Below are positions 8,118-15,659 of a stretch of DNA of 64,000 bases, piece by piece. The DNA is taken from the NCBI GenBank assembly GCA_003243975.1, contig QHBJ01000038.1, forward strand, positions 1 through 64,000, given 5' to 3'. Position 1 is the stretch's first letter; every line of letters starts with the position of its first letter. This DNA is from Candidatus Meridianibacter frigidus (GTDB lineage: Bacteria > Vulcanimicrobiota > Vulcanimicrobiia > Vulcanimicrobiales > Vulcanimicrobiaceae). A program made the translations under genes and the position numbers. The notes under the pieces were generated by a model. The model saw only the letters and a list, made by a program, of their open reading frames with translations, was not told the origin of the DNA and did no database searches.

Positions 8118-9134
8118 ATGAAGCTGCACACTTTTTCAAAGGCACTCAATTCGTTTGCCGGCCCGATGCTTGCCGGCGCCCTTGCCTTAAACTCCCTTGC
8201 TGCCGCGCCTGCGCTGGCGGCGCAAACGGGACTGGCATACGACGAGGTGACCAAGATCGTAATCGGCGGTCCACAGCCGCAACCAGGTACCTTCGCAGCA
8301 GATTTTCAAGCGGCGGTTGACGCGCAGAAATCCCTCGCTACTCCCGGTTCGCATCGCGGCCTCTTCGGCAATATTATGAACAGTATGGATATGGCCAAGA
8401 ACGCGATGAGCATGCTCAAGACCGGCACAGCAACCACACACTATTATTTGGGCGGCTGGGAACGCTCCGACGATGCGGGCGCACAAACGGCCACCATCTC
8501 CAAGTTCGATCGCCATCAAATGATCTATCTTAACTTGGCCAAGAAGACGTATCGCGTCGTCGACACGAGCGTCGCACCGGCCATGGAAACGCCGCCGCCG
8601 ATGGAACGCGCGCGGGGTGGCGGGCAACCCTCCCAGCCCGGGTCGGGCAAGCTCGACATCAGCGTTTCCAGCAATGTCTTAGGTCCACTGGTCGTCGAAA
8701 ACACGCCGACCACCGGTTACAGCACGACTTTTAATTTGACGATGAGCCAGTCCACCGGTTCGTGCTCGGATGGAAGTTTTAAAACGGCGATGATCGAGTA
8801 CGTTTCGCGCTACCTTCAGCCGCGCGTGGGTTCGCCGCGCGTGGGTTCGCCGCGCGCTGCAATGCCACGACAGCGGTTGAGCCGTCCAGAATTGGCGGCG
8901 CTCAGACCGGGATGCACGCCGACCATGTCGATGCACGCGATGGGCGGCGCCCAGCCACCCGCCGGCCGGTTAGCGCTTTGGACCTTGGTTACGGTGAGCG
9001 GAAGCGCACCCAGCGCGCAGGGCCCGATGAGCGGCGGCTTCTCAACATTGATCGAACGGGGAAACATTCGCGCGCTTGGACCGGCGGACAAGAGTTTGTT
9101 TGAGATTCCGGCCGGTTTCACCCCGGAACAATAA
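8118..9134 (+). CDS. secreted protein of unknown function
   Basis: 338 residues from an ATG preceded by GGAGG at good spacing. A clear signal peptide (SFAGPMLAGALALNSLAAAP, cleavage after ALAA) leads into an uncharacterised periplasmic protein. Visible features are a Met-rich segment near residue 90 (NIMNSMDMAKNAMSMLK), a Pro/Gly-rich linker near 165 and a tandem repeat PRVGSPRVGSPRA near 235. No catalytic motif is recognised. It lies 39 bases after the hexapeptide-repeat gene and may share its transcript. Confidence 0.8.
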   Translation: MKLHTFSKALNSFAGPMLAGALALNSLAAAPALAAQTGLAYDEVTKIVIGGPQPQPGTFAADFQAAVDAQKSLATPGSHRGLFGNIMNSMDMAKNAMSMLKTGTATTHYYLGGWERSDDAGAQTATISKFDRHQMIYLNLAKKTYRVVDTSVAPAMETPPPMERARGGGQPSQPGSGKLDISVSSNVLGPLVVENTPTTGYSTTFNLTMSQSTGSCSDGSFKTAMIEYVSRYLQPRVGSPRVGSPRAAMPRQRLSRPELAALRPGCTPTMSMHAMGGAQPPAGRLALWTLVTVSGSAPSAQGPMSGGFSTLIERGNIRALGPADKSLFEIPAGFTPEQ

Positions 9135-9141
9135 TCGCCGG

Positions 9142-11760
9142 CTATGGGCTGGGGTAATGTGACTCGTCTCCGTAGGGCACGAACAGTGTGTGCTCTTTGA
9201 GGAAACGCAAACGGACCGTTCCGATTGGCCCGTTGCGCTGTTTGGCGATGTTGAACTCCGTCAGGTCGGGTTCCGGCGACTCTTTGTTATAGTAGCCGTC
9301 GCGGTACAAGAACGCCACCACATCGGCTTCCTGCTCGATCGCGCCGCTGTTGTGCGTCAGGATATCATCAACGCAAAAATTATGAAGCTCACCAACGGTA
9401 AGATCATACACCGGCTCTAGACCCAGCGGCTCGATCGTACTGATCGTGTCCCATAAGACATCCGACTCGGACAATGAAGCCAGCTCCGGATCTTCAAGGC
9501 GCCTCGCCACGGCGGCACAAGTAGCCCTTGACATCGCCTTCCCTTGGTCGCGCCAGCCAAGCGCAGCATGAGATAAAGCGCGCGTGGAAAGCAAAGAGCC
9601 CACGCGTTCATTAACTGCGAGCGGAATGCGATCGAACTTTCCAGCATCATTGCACTTTTGGCGGATCAATTTCGAGAGCCCGGCTTCGTGCTTGGACCCC
9701 AGGAACCCGATCGAATCAATAAATGAGGAAACGACAGCCCGGTCACCGAGCCAAAGTGTCCAGAGGCACGTAGTCTTGGTGCGAAAGCCTCCGATACGCC
9801 TTGTTTCCGCCTTAAGGAAAGCGTTAATGCCAAAGCGCAGCAACAAGTGCTGAACGCCACGCGCAAGTTCTTCGCTAATTGTACTTAGGCGTACAGTGGC
9901 GCGCGTGCTTGCATGGTGGCGCGATATGCTGCCGTCTGCATGGAAGAGTCCTCTGAGGAACGCCGCAACGACGGTATCGGGTTGCGAGTATATCGCGGTC
10001 GGAACGCATTTTATCGCGCGCCAAATGCCCAATTCTCGCAGCCAGAGGGTCAACGGATTCTTGCCTGCGCCGCATGGCCTGCCCGTGGTGAGAACAACCC
10101 GGAGCGCCGTCGTGCCCGCGCGCTCCGGCTTTATTATGGGGTCTAATCCAAACTCCGAGCGAGCCAACTCCGCCGCAAATCGCGCCTCTTCCAGTGTCGC
10201 AACCGTGAGTGCGGCGGTTCCACCGAGATATCCGTCACCGACAAGCCATCCCAGCAGCGTCGCTTGGCCGGTCGTCATTTCTGAAGATTGCCAGACAGGC
10301 TGATTGCTGCGGCGAGGTACAGCGATTTCCGCGCCGGCTTCGAGGTCACGCAGTTGGCTCCAACCCGACGCCGTTAAGAACCGGTGCCCCCCCGTACAGC
10401 GCACCGAGCGTCCGGTCTTCGTGGTGACGCGAAACACCGGTTTTGGGCCAACGGACCACGCGTCGACGATGGGGTGCTTGCTTAGTCTTAGTCGATCGTC
10501 GACAGCCCAGACGTTGAATCGCAAGTGCTGCTCAACGACATCCGCGATTCGAACGCGCTGGCCGGTGTCAGCATTGGCAACAAGCGCATCGCCAGCCAGG
10601 CAGTCGCGTAGGTCTGAGAGCATCGGCCGCTTGTCGGTGCGGGATTCGACGCCGCGGTTTAGCTGCGCGAGCGCAATGACCGGAACTTGCAGATCCTTGG
10701 CGGTCGCCTTGAGGAGGCGGCAAATTTCCGAAAGCTCTTCGTTGCGATTCGAATTCCTGGCTGAGATTGCAGGGCGGACCAACTGGAGGTAATCGATAAA
10801 GACCGCACCCAAACCGTGCGCCGATTTCAAACGCCGGCAGCGGCTGCGGATCTCCGAAACCGTGAGGGTTCCCTGGTCGTCCAAGAAAAGCGGCAACTCG
10901 TTCAGCACACCTATGGCGCGCGCGATCTCTTCCCACTGGGGAAGCTTGATGTTGCCCTTGCGAAGGTCGAGCGAGTTCAATCGCGCCTCCGAGCAAATCA
11001 AGCGCTGCACCAGTTGGTCGTTGGTCATTTCAAGCGAGAACACGGCTACGGGCTGATTCTCGGTCGCGGCTGCCGCGGCGGCCATGTTGAGCGCGAGCGA
11101 CGTTTTTCCCATTCCGGGGCGCGCTGCGATGATGATCATCTCCCCGGGCTGCAAACCGGTGGTCATTTCGTCAATTTCACGGAACCCGGTCGTGAAACCG
11201 GTGCGGTCGCCCCGACTATGAAAGAGTCTATCGATCTGCTCGAAGGCCGGCTTGAGCAAACGGTTGACCTGCACGAACTCGCCACTCAGTTGATGGCTGC
11301 CGACTTCGTACACGAGCTGCTCGCACTTATCGAGGGCACCATCGACGTCTTCTTCGCTGTCGAAGCCGATCTGCGAAATCACCGTACCGGCATGGATGAG
11401 CCCGCGCAACGTCGCTTTTTCACGGACGATTTTAGCGTAGTACGTCGCTGATGCGGCGGTTTGCACGGTATTCATGAGCGACGAAAGATACGAAAGGCCG
11501 CCGACCTTCTCTAAGATGCCACGGCGGTTGAGTTCTTCGCCCACCGTGATCTTGTCACAGGGCTCGCCGCGGTCGTAGAGTTGCGCAATCGCCTGGAAAA
11601 TCGACTCGTGCACGTGCGCATAAAAATCTTGGGCCCGCACGATTTCGCTCACCGCCGGCATGATCTCGCGGTCGACCAGAATCGACCCGAGCAGCGCCAT
11701 CTCGGCTTCGAGATTCTGCGGCGGAATACGGTCGATCAAGGGAGCGTTGGCGACGGTCAT
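9142..11760 (-). CDS. dnaB: replicative DNA helicase DnaB with intein
   Basis: An 872-residue precursor: N-extein 1-386, intein 387-804, C-extein 805-872. The spliced helicase would be 454 residues, normal for DnaB. It shows the N-terminal DnaB domain (PPQNLEAEMALLGSIL), Walker A ARPGMGKTS near 215, Walker B VFIDYLQLV, and the SDLRD/SGAIEQEAD motif split by the intein. DnaB unwinds DNA at the replication fork as a hexamer. It is the last gene of the rpsF-ssb-rpsR-rplI-lonB-dnaB operon, and its ATG overlaps the lonB stop by 4 bases. Confidence 0.97.
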   Translation of the reverse strand: MTVANAPLIDRIPPQNLEAEMALLGSILVDREIMPAVSEIVRAQDFYAHVHESIFQAIAQLYDRGEPCDKITVGEELNRRGILEKVGGLSYLSSLMNTVQTAASATYYAKIVREKATLRGLIHAGTVISQIGFDSEEDVDGALDKCEQLVYEVGSHQLSGEFVQVNRLLKPAFEQIDRLFHSRGDRTGFTTGFREIDEMTTGLQPGEMIIIAARPGMGKTSLALNMAAAAAATENQPVAVFSLEMTNDQLVQRLICSEARLNSLDLRKGNIKLPQWEEIARAIGVLNELPLFLDDQGTLTVSEIRSRCRRLKSAHGLGAVFIDYLQLVRPAISARNSNRNEELSEICRLLKATAKDLQVPVIALAQLNRGVESRTDKRPMLSDLRDCLAGDALVANADTGQRVRIADVVEQHLRFNVWAVDDRLRLSKHPIVDAWSVGPKPVFRVTTKTGRSVRCTGGHRFLTASGWSQLRDLEAGAEIAVPRRSNQPVWQSSEMTTGQATLLGWLVGDGYLGGTAALTVATLEEARFAAELARSEFGLDPIIKPERAGTTALRVVLTTGRPCGAGKNPLTLWLRELGIWRAIKCVPTAIYSQPDTVVAAFLRGLFHADGSISRHHASTRATVRLSTISEELARGVQHLLLRFGINAFLKAETRRIGGFRTKTTCLWTLWLGDRAVVSSFIDSIGFLGSKHEAGLSKLIRQKCNDAGKFDRIPLAVNERVGSLLSTRALSHAALGWRDQGKAMSRATCAAVARRLEDPELASLSESDVLWDTISTIEPLGLEPVYDLTVGELHNFCVDDILTHNSGAIEQEADVVAFLYRDGYYNKESPEPDLTEFNIAKQRNGPIGTVRLRFLKEHTLFVPYGDESHYPSP
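9349..10602 (-). mobile_element. LAGLIDADG intein inside dnaB
   Basis: A 418-residue in-frame insertion that begins with Cys (CLAGDALVANADTGQRVRI, the intein N-terminal block) and ends VYDLTVGELHNFCVDDI...THN before Ser, the C-extein +1 residue. All splicing residues (Cys1, penultimate His, terminal Asn, Ser+1) are present. Two LAGLIDADG-type motifs (LLGWLVGDGYLGG and FLRGLFHADGSIS) indicate a homing endonuclease domain with both acidic residues kept. The insertion site is the conserved SDLRxSGxIEQ segment of DnaB, a known intein hot spot. Self-splicing is predicted, not shown. Confidence 0.95.
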
Positions 11761-13733
11761 GGACGAACTGAACTGGTGCGCCGCTTTCTTGGCGTGCGCC
11801 TTGTGGACGAACTTGTGGATTTCTTGTGGAGATTCACGGCGAGAAAGGCATCGTCCACCGACGCGACCGGAATGATCTCGATTCCCGCGAGAGAGGCGTC
11901 GATTTCGCGCATGTTCTCTTTCGGGACAATCATGGCACGCATGCCCGCCTGCCGCGCTGCATAGAGCTTCTCGACGATCCCTCCGACCGGCCGCACCTTT
12001 CCTTGAATGGAGAGTTCGCCGGTCATGACAACATCTTGCGGAAGACGTGTCCTTGTTATGGCGGAATGCAGAGCCATGAAGATGGCAAGCCCGGCCGAAG
12101 GTCCATCGACGTTGCCTCCACCGATCACGTTAATGTGCACGTCGTAATCTGAGCTGTCGAACCCGGTCACCGCGCGGACGACCGCCGCAGCATTGAAGAC
12201 ACTATCTTTGGCCATCGCACCCGCCGCATCGTTAAAGCGCACGGCGCCCTTGTGATGTTCGGAAGCGGGGAAAGCGACGGCTTCGATTTCGATGATGCTG
12301 CCCAAATAATGGAGTACCCCCAAACCAAAGGTCTTGCCGATTTCGCTGACCGCCCGGCCTTTGACGATCGTGTGCTGCACCAAGCGGCTAGCTTGAATAA
12401 CGGCGGTTACGTCGGCTTCACTCACGGCTACGGCTCGCGAGCCCATCTTTGCGCCGCGCCGATAGAGCGCTTGACCGTAGGCATCGGCGACGATTCGAAC
12501 GGCCTTGCGCCCTTCGATGGTATATGAAGCGATCAGCGCAGCCACCCGTTTGCCCGCTTTCGCGCCCAGCCGTTTGAAAGCGGCCTGCACGATATCGACG
12601 ATCTGCGCCTGCGTCAGCGGCTCAAAGTAGACGGCAGCGCATCGCGATAGAATTGCCGGTTCGATATCTTCGGGCTCCCGCGTAGTCGCGCCGATCAGGA
12701 TGAAATCGGCCGGCGCGCCCTGCGCGAAGAGTTTCTTGATGTATTCGGGCACGCCCGGTGAGGATTCGTCGTAGTATGAAGATTCGAAAAGTACTTTTTT
12801 GTCTTCCAATACTTTGAGCAGGCGCGTCTGCATCATCGCGTCCATTTCACCGATCTCGTCGATAAACAGAACGCCGCCATGCGCGCGCGTGACCATGCCC
12901 AACTTTGGTTCTGGAATGCCGCTCTCCGCAAAATCCCGCCGGCTGCCTTGGTAGATCGGATCGTGTACGCTGCCCAAGAGCGGATTTGTTGTTTCGCGCG
13001 GGTCCCAGCGTAAGGTCGAGCCGCTGGCCTCCACGAAGGGCGCATCCTTCTTGAAGGGTGTATAGGCGCGCCTCTTAGCAACTTCCAAGGCCAGTCGCGC
13101 TACCGTCGTCTTGCCCACGCCCGGCGGCCCGAAGAGGATGACGTGTTGCGGGTACGGGGACGAAATCTTTGAGAGCAGGGAGCGGATTGCCGGCTCTTGC
13201 CCGACGATCTCCTTGAGCGATTGCGGTCGTAAGAGCTGCAGCGCCGAGGCGCTGAGCCCACGGTCCGCCAGCGCGTCGAGTTCTTCGAGTTTCTTCTGCG
13301 TACCCGGTGTTTCCGGGCCCGCGTTCTCTTTGAGCGTCTCCAATTTAAGATCGTGCAGATACTCTTGATGGCGCTCCGACATCTTTTCGCTGATGCGCCG
13401 CTCCATCGAATCTTCCACGTTCTTCTGCGCAATGAGATCGGCCAGCCCTTCTTCGACCTCCGCCACCGCGCGGCGCAGCGCAGCGCGTCCCGTCACCCGT
13501 TCAAAGGTTGGATCTTCAAAAACCAAGCGCTGAAGCGCGACGACCCGGTCGGCAGCGTGTCCGGACTTCATGAACTTGAGGGCACCTAGCTTTCCGGCGC
13601 GCAGTACGATCTTGTCGGCGCCCAAAACCCCGGTAAGCACGTCGTAGAGCGCGGTAATGTAGCGGCCAAGCTCGTCCTCGCCGCTAAACTTGCGCCGAAA
13701 ACGCGCGAGGTACGGATTGACGGCGGCCGGCAT
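11757..13733 (-). CDS. LonB-like ATP-dependent protease
   Basis: 658 residues from ATG 13733; the frame runs further upstream, but that part overlaps rplI and looks like shadow. AAA+ motifs: Walker A GPPGVGKTT near 203 and Walker B GGVLFIDEIGEMD near 288. The C-terminal Lon protease domain has the Ser nucleophile in GGGNVDGPSAG (near 545) and the Lys in GKVRPVGG (near 580). Without the long Lon N-domain it fits the LonB/LonC group of cytoplasmic Lon-like proteases. It lies between rplI and dnaB, 11 bases after rplI and overlapping dnaB. This placement is unusual for the operon. Confidence 0.93.
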   Translation of the reverse strand: MPAAVNPYLARFRRKFSGEDELGRYITALYDVLTGVLGADKIVLRAGKLGALKFMKSGHAADRVVALQRLVFEDPTFERVTGRAALRRAVAEVEEGLADLIAQKNVEDSMERRISEKMSERHQEYLHDLKLETLKENAGPETPGTQKKLEELDALADRGLSASALQLLRPQSLKEIVGQEPAIRSLLSKISSPYPQHVILFGPPGVGKTTVARLALEVAKRRAYTPFKKDAPFVEASGSTLRWDPRETTNPLLGSVHDPIYQGSRRDFAESGIPEPKLGMVTRAHGGVLFIDEIGEMDAMMQTRLLKVLEDKKVLFESSYYDESSPGVPEYIKKLFAQGAPADFILIGATTREPEDIEPAILSRCAAVYFEPLTQAQIVDIVQAAFKRLGAKAGKRVAALIASYTIEGRKAVRIVADAYGQALYRRGAKMGSRAVAVSEADVTAVIQASRLVQHTIVKGRAVSEIGKTFGLGVLHYLGSIIEIEAVAFPASEHHKGAVRFNDAAGAMAKDSVFNAAAVVRAVTGFDSSDYDVHINVIGGGNVDGPSAGLAIFMALHSAITRTRLPQDVVMTGELSIQGKVRPVGGIVEKLYAARQAGMRAMIVPKENMREIDASLAGIEIIPVASVDDAFLAVNLHKKSTSSSTRRTPRKRRTSSVRP

Positions 13734-13744
13734 GCTGCGCAGCT

Positions 13745-14191
13745 CTAGGCGGCTACGACGGTAACGGTCGTCTTGGCGACGACATTCTTGCCGAGCCGGA
13801 TCTCGACGGGATACGTACCCAAAGCTTTGATCGAACCCTTGAGCTCGATCTTGTGGCGGTCGATCTCCACTTCCAGTGCCTGACCGATCGCATCGGCGAT
13901 TTGCGCGTTGGTGACGGTGCCGAAGAGGCGCCCATTTCCGCCGCATTTTGCCCGGACAGAAACCGGCCGGTTTTCCAGTAACGTCGCCAGCGCTTTCGTT
14001 TCAGCGAGCGTGTCGGCCGCGCGCCGGTCTCTTGCACGCTGCTGCTCGGCCAACACCGTTATGGCGCCTTTTGAAGCCTCGGCGGCAAGTTTGCGCGGGA
14101 GCAAAAAGTTGCGCGCATAACCCTCCGCCACCTCAACGATTTCGCCTTTCTTGCCCAACGCTTTGACGTCGCTGAGCAGAATGAGTTTAAT
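13745..14191 (-). CDS. rplI: 50S ribosomal protein L9, apparent ATT start
   Basis: 148 residues matching L9 end to end (IKLILLSDVKALGKKGEIVEVAEGYARNFLLPRKLA). L9 normally begins MKVILL. No ATG, GTG or TTG lies near that point; the residue before Lys is ATT at 14189-14191. A GGAG overlaps the rpsR stop and is spaced 5 bases from this ATT, so translation probably starts at ATT, as in infC of E. coli. L9 binds domain V of 23S rRNA and limits frameshifting. It is in the rpsF operon. Confidence 0.93.
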   Translation of the reverse strand: MKLILLSDVKALGKKGEIVEVAEGYARNFLLPRKLAAEASKGAITVLAEQQRARDRRAADTLAETKALATLLENRPVSVRAKCGGNGRLFGTVTNAQIADAIGQALEVEIDRHKIELKGSIKALGTYPVEIRLGKNVVAKTTVTVVAA

Positions 14192-14193
14192 GT

Positions 14194-14445
14194 CTACTCC
14201 GATACGAAGGGCAGGAACGCAATGACGCGGGCTCGCTTCACCGCCACGGTGAGCAGCCGCTGGTGTTTGGCACAATTTCCCGAGATGCGCCGCGGAAGAA
14301 TCTTGCCGCGCTCGGAAATGTACTTGCGTAAGCGTCCGACATCCTTATAGTTAATGTCGATCGATTTTTCCACGCAGAAGTTGCACGGTTTTTTCTTGAC
14401 GCGGCGATCCTTGACGGCACGTTTTGTCTTCGGCTTGGCTGGCAT
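14194..14445 (-). CDS. rpsR: 30S ribosomal protein S18
   Basis: 83 residues, complete S18: a basic N-terminus, CNFC and a further Cys in SGNCAKHQ (the zinc-type variant of S18), and the conserved core [20 protein letters not shown]. It pairs with S6 in the 30S platform. It starts at ATG 14445 with AAGGA upstream. The final codons GAG-TAG contain the ribosome binding site for rplI, which begins 2 bases after the stop. Confidence 0.97.
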   Translation of the reverse strand: MPAKPKTKRAVKDRRVKKKPCNFCVEKSIDINYKDVGRLRKYISERGKILPRRISGNCAKHQRLLTVAVKRARVIAFLPFVSE

Positions 14446-14572
14446 TCTGTTTCCTTCTTGAGTTAGGTTGTTTCAGGGAACATATTTTGTACTCCGGCCA
14501 GGCGCACGAAACCGAGGAACGCTTTCGTATTTGAGGTTTCGTGTAACGAAGCTGGGGCGCAGAAGATGGGCA

Positions 14573-15013
14573 CTAAAACGGGATCTCGTCGTCGAGGGGG
14601 TCAATGTCGCCGGCCGGCGCCGTGCCTGCGCGCGCGCCCGCCGTTGCGAAATGATCGGCGCCCGCCGCGGCTTCGTCAAATCCCTCACGCCGCGGAGCGC
14701 GGTCGAGCATTTGCATGGTGTTGATGACCACCTCGGTCGCCTTGCGCTTCTGTCCTTCTTTGTCTTCGTACGACCGAATGGAAAGGCGGCCTTCGATCAG
14801 GCAACTCATGCCCTTCTTCAAGTAGGTGTTGCATGTTTCCGCAAGCTTCTCCCAAGCCACGATGTCCACAAAATCGGTCTCTTCTTGCTGCTTGCTGCGC
14901 CGGTTCACGGCCAGCGTGAACTTGGTGACTGCAGCACCGCTGCCGACGTAGCGAATCTCGGGGTCGCGGACCAGATTCCCGACCAGAATAACCTTATTAA
15001 ACGAGCCTGCCAT
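14573..15013 (-). CDS. ssb: single-stranded DNA-binding protein
   Basis: 146 residues from ATG 15013, preceded by GGAG. The OB-fold (MAGSFNKVILVGNLVRDPEI, then KGMSCLIEGRLSIRSYEDKEG) is followed by a Gly/Ala-rich linker and the acidic tip DPLDDEIPF that recruits replication partners. It coats ssDNA during replication, repair and recombination. It lies between rpsF and rpsR, the canonical order. Confidence 0.97.
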   Translation of the reverse strand: MAGSFNKVILVGNLVRDPEIRYVGSGAAVTKFTLAVNRRSKQQEETDFVDIVAWEKLAETCNTYLKKGMSCLIEGRLSIRSYEDKEGQKRKATEVVINTMQMLDRAPRREGFDEAAAGADHFATAGARAGTAPAGDIDPLDDEIPF

Positions 15014-15094
15014 ATCAATTCTCCAAGATAAGTGTGAGTCCAAGGTATCGGTTCACTGTGCCACCCCTATGTCACGGTGGGAGGGCACGAGATG

Positions 15095-15454
15095 TTAGTG
15101 CGCGTACGGCGTGTTTGGCGCAACGGGCGCGGGAGGGGGGCCCGCCGCGGCTGCGGCAAGAGCGCGCTTATCCAGCTTTATGAGCAGCGCGCGGATAACA
15201 TCGTCATCCAGGCCTAGGTGGCGTTCCAACTCTTTGGCGGCGTGCGCTTCCGCGCGGAAGCTCATCACGACGTAGAAGCCCTCGCGCAAGTCCGCGATCT
15301 CGTAGGCGAGGCGTTTTTTCCCGAGCTTCTCGACGTTTTGCACTTCGCCGCCGTCAGCTTTGAGCGACTCGGCGATCACGTTTGCACGCTCTTCCACCTC
15401 GGTTTCCTCGAGGTTCGGGCGCAAAATATAGGTGACTTCGTAGTCAACTGTCAT
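15095..15454 (-). CDS. rpsF: 30S ribosomal protein S6
   Basis: 119 residues with the S6 fold signature (YEVTYILRPNLEE, LGKKRLAYEIADLREGFYV, ELERHLGLDDDVIRALLIKL) and an Ala/Pro-rich C-terminal tail. GAGGGAGA lies before the ATG. It is the first gene of the operon and has its own promoter about 80 bases upstream. S6 forms a heterodimer with S18, encoded two genes downstream. Confidence 0.97.
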   Translation of the reverse strand: MTVDYEVTYILRPNLEETEVEERANVIAESLKADGGEVQNVEKLGKKRLAYEIADLREGFYVVMSFRAEAHAAKELERHLGLDDDVIRALLIKLDKRALAAAAAGPPPAPVAPNTPYAH

Positions 15455-15534
15455 TACAGTCTCCCTCTATGGACACCGGCCAAACGGTCCGGAGGCCCAC
15501 CCTCGAAGGGGCGGGCAGCGGGTGAAACGTGCTG
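15455..15534 (-). promoter_or_regulatory. rpsF 5' leader, candidate S6:S18-responsive structure
   Basis: The leader between promoter and rpsF can form a strong hairpin (GCCCGCCC with GGGTGGGC, loop CTTCGA) followed by a CCGG-rich segment ACCGTTTGGCCGGT. In several phyla the S6:S18 complex represses this operon by binding a leader with CCG/GG elements. The hairpins are seen in sequence; their regulatory role is inference. Confidence 0.35.
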
Positions 15535-15564
15535 AGCTTAGCACAGCCCTCCCGGCCCTGACAA
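15535..15564 (-). promoter_or_regulatory. promoter of the rpsF operon
   Basis: On the minus strand TTGTCA (15559-15564) and TAAGCT (15535-15540) are separated by 18 bases, about 80 bases before rpsF. No better candidate is visible in the gap to the divergent RND gene. Confidence 0.6.
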
Positions 15565-15659
15565 TGCCAAAACGAGCCCAAGGGTCTCTCAAGGGAATCC
15601 CAGGCCGGGACCCTAGCATGAAGCGTACAATTTAGAGCACAACTCCAGCCGCAGGAAGC

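Noticed and set aside
8821-8850. Short tandem GC-rich repeat considered as a CRISPR or regulatory repeat
   Set aside because: It is in frame in a coding gene and simply encodes a repeated RVGSP unit; no spacer structure. No CRISPR array is seen anywhere in the window.
13734-13946. N-terminal extension of the LonB frame
   Set aside because: Overlaps the end of rplI in another frame, is extremely Arg-rich and has no Lon similarity; ATG 13733 fits.
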